Shown here in pieces: positions 61,400 to 64,000 of a DNA stretch of 64,000 nucleotides. The notes beneath the pieces are model-generated. The model ran no database searches and had not been told where the DNA came from. It was given only the letters and a program-made list of their open reading frames with translations. A program made the translations under genes and the position numbers. Position 1 is the stretch's first letter. Each line of letters starts with the position of its first letter. Where the stretch lies: positions 62,001 through 126,000 of the forward strand of contig JAEWMS010000076.1 of the NCBI GenBank assembly GCA_023393115.1, written 5' to 3'. Source of the DNA: Bacillota bacterium. GTDB taxonomy: Bacteria > Bacillota > Clostridia > Acetivibrionales > DSM-1351.

Positions 61400-62527
61400 A
61401 TGACTACAGGTAGAGTAAATAGTATAGAGGTAAAAAAAATAAATAGAAACGCCATATATAATTTTTTGTATATGCGGGATCCCATATCTATTCAGGAAAT
61501 ATCGTATTCTTTGAGCATGAGTCTGCCCACGGTTACTCAAAATATTAAGGAGCTTCTTGAACGCGGACTGGTTATTGAAACCGGATTGTTTGAGTCAACA
61601 GGAGGACGCAAGGCAAAGGCCATTTCCTATAATAGTACTGCAAAATATGCTATAGGTTTGGATATTACAAGAAACCATGTAGGGATTGTACTTATAGACC
61701 TTAGTGCAAGGGTAATTAAAAATCTTAGAAAGCAGTTTCCTTTTTCGAATACTAAGGAATACTTCAAAGGCGTCGGAGATTTGGTTAACAGCTTTATTGT
61801 CGAATGTCAGATTGAAACCGGAAGTATATTAGGTGTTGGCATAGCACTGCCTGCAATATTATCGGATGGCGGCCGAGCTGTTAGTTATGCCCAGGTTATT
61901 GATTTTAAAGGAGGCAGTATCGAAGCCTTTGAAGAATTCATACCATATAAATGTACCTTCAGTAATGATGCAAATGCTGCCGGCTTTGCAGAAATGTGGG
62001 GGGACAAAACTGAAGAGAGTGTTGCATATTTGTCACTTAATAATTCTGTAGGCGGATCAATCGTAATAGGAAAGAATATATATAATGGTCAAAATCAGAG
62101 AGGCGGAGAGTTTGGTCACATGACTATAATTCCCGATGGCAAAACCTGTTACTGCGGGCAAAAGGGCTGTGTGGATGCTTATTGTTCAGCCAAAATACTG
62201 TCTGAAAGTACAAACGGTAATATAGCAGAATTTTTCAGATTACTCAGACTGGGGCAGGAGTCGCAGAAAAAAATATGGGAGGAGTATATTTCACATCTTG
62301 TTGTTGCAATTAACAACTTGAGAATGCTTTTCGACTGTAAAGTAATTCTTGGAGGATATACCGGTGCATATATGGATGAATACCTTGATGAGTTGAGGGA
62401 AAGGGTTGCTAAATATAATACCTTTGAGCCTGACGGAAAATATCTTCATGTTTGTAAATATAAACTGGAAACAACTGCAGTTGGAGCAGCACTTCTCCAT
62501 GTAGAAGAATTTATCAAAAATATCTGA
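61400..62527 (+). CDS. ROK-family transcriptional regulator (XylR-like)
   Basis: The protein (~375 aa) has an N-terminal winged helix (NAIYNFLYMRDPISIQEISYSLSMSLPTVTQNIKEL) followed by a ROK sugar-kinase-like domain: AIGLDITRNHVGIVLIDL, SNDANAAGFAEMWG and the zinc motif GEFGHMTIIPDGKTCYCGQKGCVDAYC. It likely controls sugar uptake; the ABC gene ~480 bases downstream is the obvious candidate. ATG 61400 is chosen; the frame starts with GTG 61391. Confidence 0.9.
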   Translation: MTTGRVNSIEVKKINRNAIYNFLYMRDPISIQEISYSLSMSLPTVTQNIKELLERGLVIETGLFESTGGRKAKAISYNSTAKYAIGLDITRNHVGIVLIDLSARVIKNLRKQFPFSNTKEYFKGVGDLVNSFIVECQIETGSILGVGIALPAILSDGGRAVSYAQVIDFKGGSIEAFEEFIPYKCTFSNDANAAGFAEMWGDKTEESVAYLSLNNSVGGSIVIGKNIYNGQNQRGGEFGHMTIIPDGKTCYCGQKGCVDAYCSAKILSESTNGNIAEFFRLLRLGQESQKKIWEEYISHLVVAINNLRMLFDCKVILGGYTGAYMDEYLDELRERVAKYNTFEPDGKYLHVCKYKLETTAVGAALLHVEEFIKNI

Positions 62528-62634
62528 TTCGAGATTAGTTTACGCTTCTTTAAGGTCAATTAAGCTATAGTTTAAGGAAAAAATATCAAGCAGTCTTTTT
62601 TTTGTAATTTTTTATATTGTTTTTGAAAGAATAC

Positions 62635-62689
62635 AGAGTATATAGCCTTTATTGGAAAATCTCTTTCCAGGCTGTATGCTCTTTTTTTT
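62635..62689 (+). terminator. Terminator of the ROK gene
   Basis: AGAGTATATAGCCT (62635-62648) pairs with AGGCTGTATGCTCT (62669-62682) with two G-U pairs, then T8. Confidence 0.9.
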
Positions 62690-62825
62690 ACCTGCTCAGT
62701 AAGACCATTATCTGTAAAATAACTGGAAGTGTTGGTGCTGAGGAGATTTATGAAAAACGACAAATTTTTAACAAGTTGTTTATTAAAAGTAAACAAAAAA
62801 GTATTAGTTTTTTCAAAATAATATA

Positions 62826-62853
62826 TTGACATTGTATAAAAACACGGTATAAT
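62826..62853 (+). promoter_or_regulatory. Consensus promoter of the sugar ABC operon
   Basis: TTGACA (62826-62831) and TATAAT (62848-62853) are 16 bases apart; the leader is ~150 bases. Confidence 0.85.
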
Positions 62854-62934
62854 CTTATTAAAACCAATTTATAAAAGTCTTATATAAATATATTCAATTA
62901 ATGTGTTTTAAAATGTTATTTCAAAAACAAACAT

Positions 62935-62969
62935 TGAAAGTTTATATTTATAAGAATTATTGTTTGTTT
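62935..62969. promoter_or_regulatory. Inverted repeat in the ABC leader, possible ROK operator
   Basis: AAACAAACA (62935-62943) and TGTTTGTTT (62961-62969) are perfect complements, 17 bases apart. A XylR/ROK-type site is possible, given the ROK gene upstream and its similar half-site. Confidence 0.5.
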
Positions 62970-63009
62970 AGAATAAACCTATTCAGGGGAATTTTACGGG
63001 GAGAAGGAT

Positions 63010-64000
63010 ATGAACCAAAACATTAAGCTAAGAGTTTCACAAATTGAAAAATCCTTTCCAGGGGTAAAGGCACTTGATAAAATCGATTTTACTGTTAAAA
63101 AGGGTTCTGTCCATGTTTTGTGTGGAGAGAACGGTGCTGGAAAATCAACATTAATGAAAATAATTAATGGAGTTTATCAACCTGATGGCGGACAAATATT
63201 CATTGATGAAAAGCCGGTTAAGATCAGCAATCCGATTCAGGCACGAAGCCTTGGAATATCAATGATATTTCAGGAAATGAACTACGTACCTGAAATGACT
63301 GTAGAGGAAAACATTTTCCTTGGTAACCTTCCAGTAGGAAAGCTCGGAAATGTTGATTGGAAGGAAGTAAGACGTCGTACAGAGGAACTCCTCAAGAAAG
63401 AGAATTTGCCCTACTCTCCAACAACGCTGCTTAAGGATCTTACTGTATCTGACATACAGATGTTGGAGATCATAAAAGCTATATCTTATAATTCCGACAT
63501 CATAATAATGGATGAACCAACATCAGCAATTACCCTTAAGGAAGTAGAAAAGCTATTTGCAAAAATCAGAGAGTTAAAGGCCAGAGGTGTAAGTATAATT
63601 TACATTTCTCACAAGCTGGACGAAATTTTCCAAATTGCTGACGAAATAACAGTTTTCAGAGATGGCACTGTTGTTGAAAGCCATCCCAAGGAAGAGCTTG
63701 ATATCGAACAGGTAATCGCACTAATGGTAGGTCGTAAGCTCACAAACACTTATCCTAAAGAGGAGGTGAAGATCGGCGAAGATCTGCTGAATGTTGAAAA
63801 CCTAAACAGTACAAATGTTTATCATGATGTTAGTTTTCATCTTAAAAAGGGTGAGATTATCGGGTTTGCAGGGCTGATGGGAGCCGGAAGAACAGAGGTT
63901 ATGCGATCACTGTTCGGGTTGGATCCGATAACATCCGGGAAAGTTAAGATCAAAGGAAAAGAAGTAAGTATCAAAAATGTAAGACAGAGTATCGAAAATG
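63010..64000 (+). CDS. Sugar ABC transporter ATPase (RbsA/MglA-like), start only
   Basis: The frame runs off the window end with ~330 residues visible. The first domain has Walker A (GENGAGKST), FQEMNYVPEMTVEENIFLG, a variant signature (LTVSDIQMLEII instead of the usual LS-Q-Q form) and Walker B (IIIMDEPTSAIT). A second domain begins with GLMGAGRTEVMRSLFGLDP, as in duplicated monosaccharide ATPases. GAGAAGG precedes the ATG at 63010. The permease and binding protein should follow outside the window. Confidence 0.95.
   Translation, partial: MNQNIKLRVSQIEKSFPGVKALDKIDFTVKKGSVHVLCGENGAGKSTLMKIINGVYQPDGGQIFIDEKPVKISNPIQARSLGISMIFQEMNYVPEMTVEENIFLGNLPVGKLGNVDWKEVRRRTEELLKKENLPYSPTTLLKDLTVSDIQMLEIIKAISYNSDIIIMDEPTSAITLKEVEKLFAKIRELKARGVSIIYISHKLDEIFQIADEITVFRDGTVVESHPKEELDIEQVIALMVGRKLTNTYPKEEVKIGEDLLNVENLNSTNVYHDVSFHLKKGEIIGFAGLMGAGRTEVMRSLFGLDPITSGKVKIKGKEVSIKNVRQSIEN

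Noticed and set aside
62572..62832. 86-codon minus-strand and 70-codon plus-strand frames between the ROK and ABC genes
   Set aside because: They overlap the ROK terminator and lie in AT-rich sequence with no ribosome site; they look like chance frames.

Overview
The window is AT-rich Gram-positive chromosome with Shine-Dalgarno starts, many near-consensus -35/-10 promoters, a T-box leader, ARG boxes of the AhrC type, and oxygen-sensitive enzymes (2-hydroxyacyl-CoA dehydratase activator, radical SAM). This fits an anaerobic Clostridia member; the sugar and glucan genes suggest a plant-polymer degrader of the Ruminiclostridium type, but that is inference. No rRNA, tRNA or CRISPR array was seen.

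Layout. 1-9.6 kb holds housekeeping genes: a 2-hydroxyacyl-CoA dehydratase-like gene (cut by the window start) with its activator, a secreted protein, an O-methyltransferase, an alpha-glucan phosphorylase, a membrane protein, a phosphodiester glycosidase-like gene with a membrane-anchored partner, thioredoxin and a DivIVA-like coiled coil. 9.6-17 kb holds a T-box leader ahead of an Lrp/AsnC regulator and an aminotransferase, then a HAD phosphatase, prfB with its programmed +1 frameshift, larB, larC and a TIGR01212-type radical SAM gene. 17-24.5 kb holds a Phd-Uma2 fusion with palindromic operators, an alpha/beta hydrolase, a MerR regulator, an arginine operon (a transglutaminase-like domain fused to ArgD, plus ArgJ) with three ARG boxes, and guaA.

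24,558-33,582 is an integrated element of about 9 kb bounded by a perfect 20-bp direct repeat. It carries a tyrosine integrase, a CI/Cro-like switch, an Xis-like protein, a VapE-type primase-helicase, iteron-like repeats, a structured RNA, a scaffold protein, a capsid protein and small unknowns. It has no recognisable terminase, portal or tail genes, so it looks like a phage satellite (PICI-like) or a strongly reduced prophage.

33.6-43.3 kb begins with a GC-rich multi-hairpin element. It continues with a LacI-controlled carbohydrate or polyol locus: two FAD oxidoreductases, a binding-protein ABC importer, a sugar phosphate isomerase-like protein and a sorbitol-6-phosphate dehydrogenase-like SDR, with LacI-type palindromes in both promoters. 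43.3-64 kb is mixed: a deoxynucleoside kinase, lipoproteins, cell-wall proteins (SpoIID-like/LysM, NlpC/P60), a divergent pirin/extradiol dioxygenase pair separated by tandem repeats, a 1077-residue secreted mosaic protein, a Gln-rich low-complexity protein, a ROK regulator, and the start of a sugar ABC ATPase gene cut by the window end.

The most unusual items are the capsid-bearing VapE element with its multibranched RNA, the transglutaminase-ArgD fusion under ARG boxes, the Phd-Uma2 fusion with paired palindromes, and the structured element at 33.69-33.80 kb. All family names come from reading motifs by eye; no database search was run.
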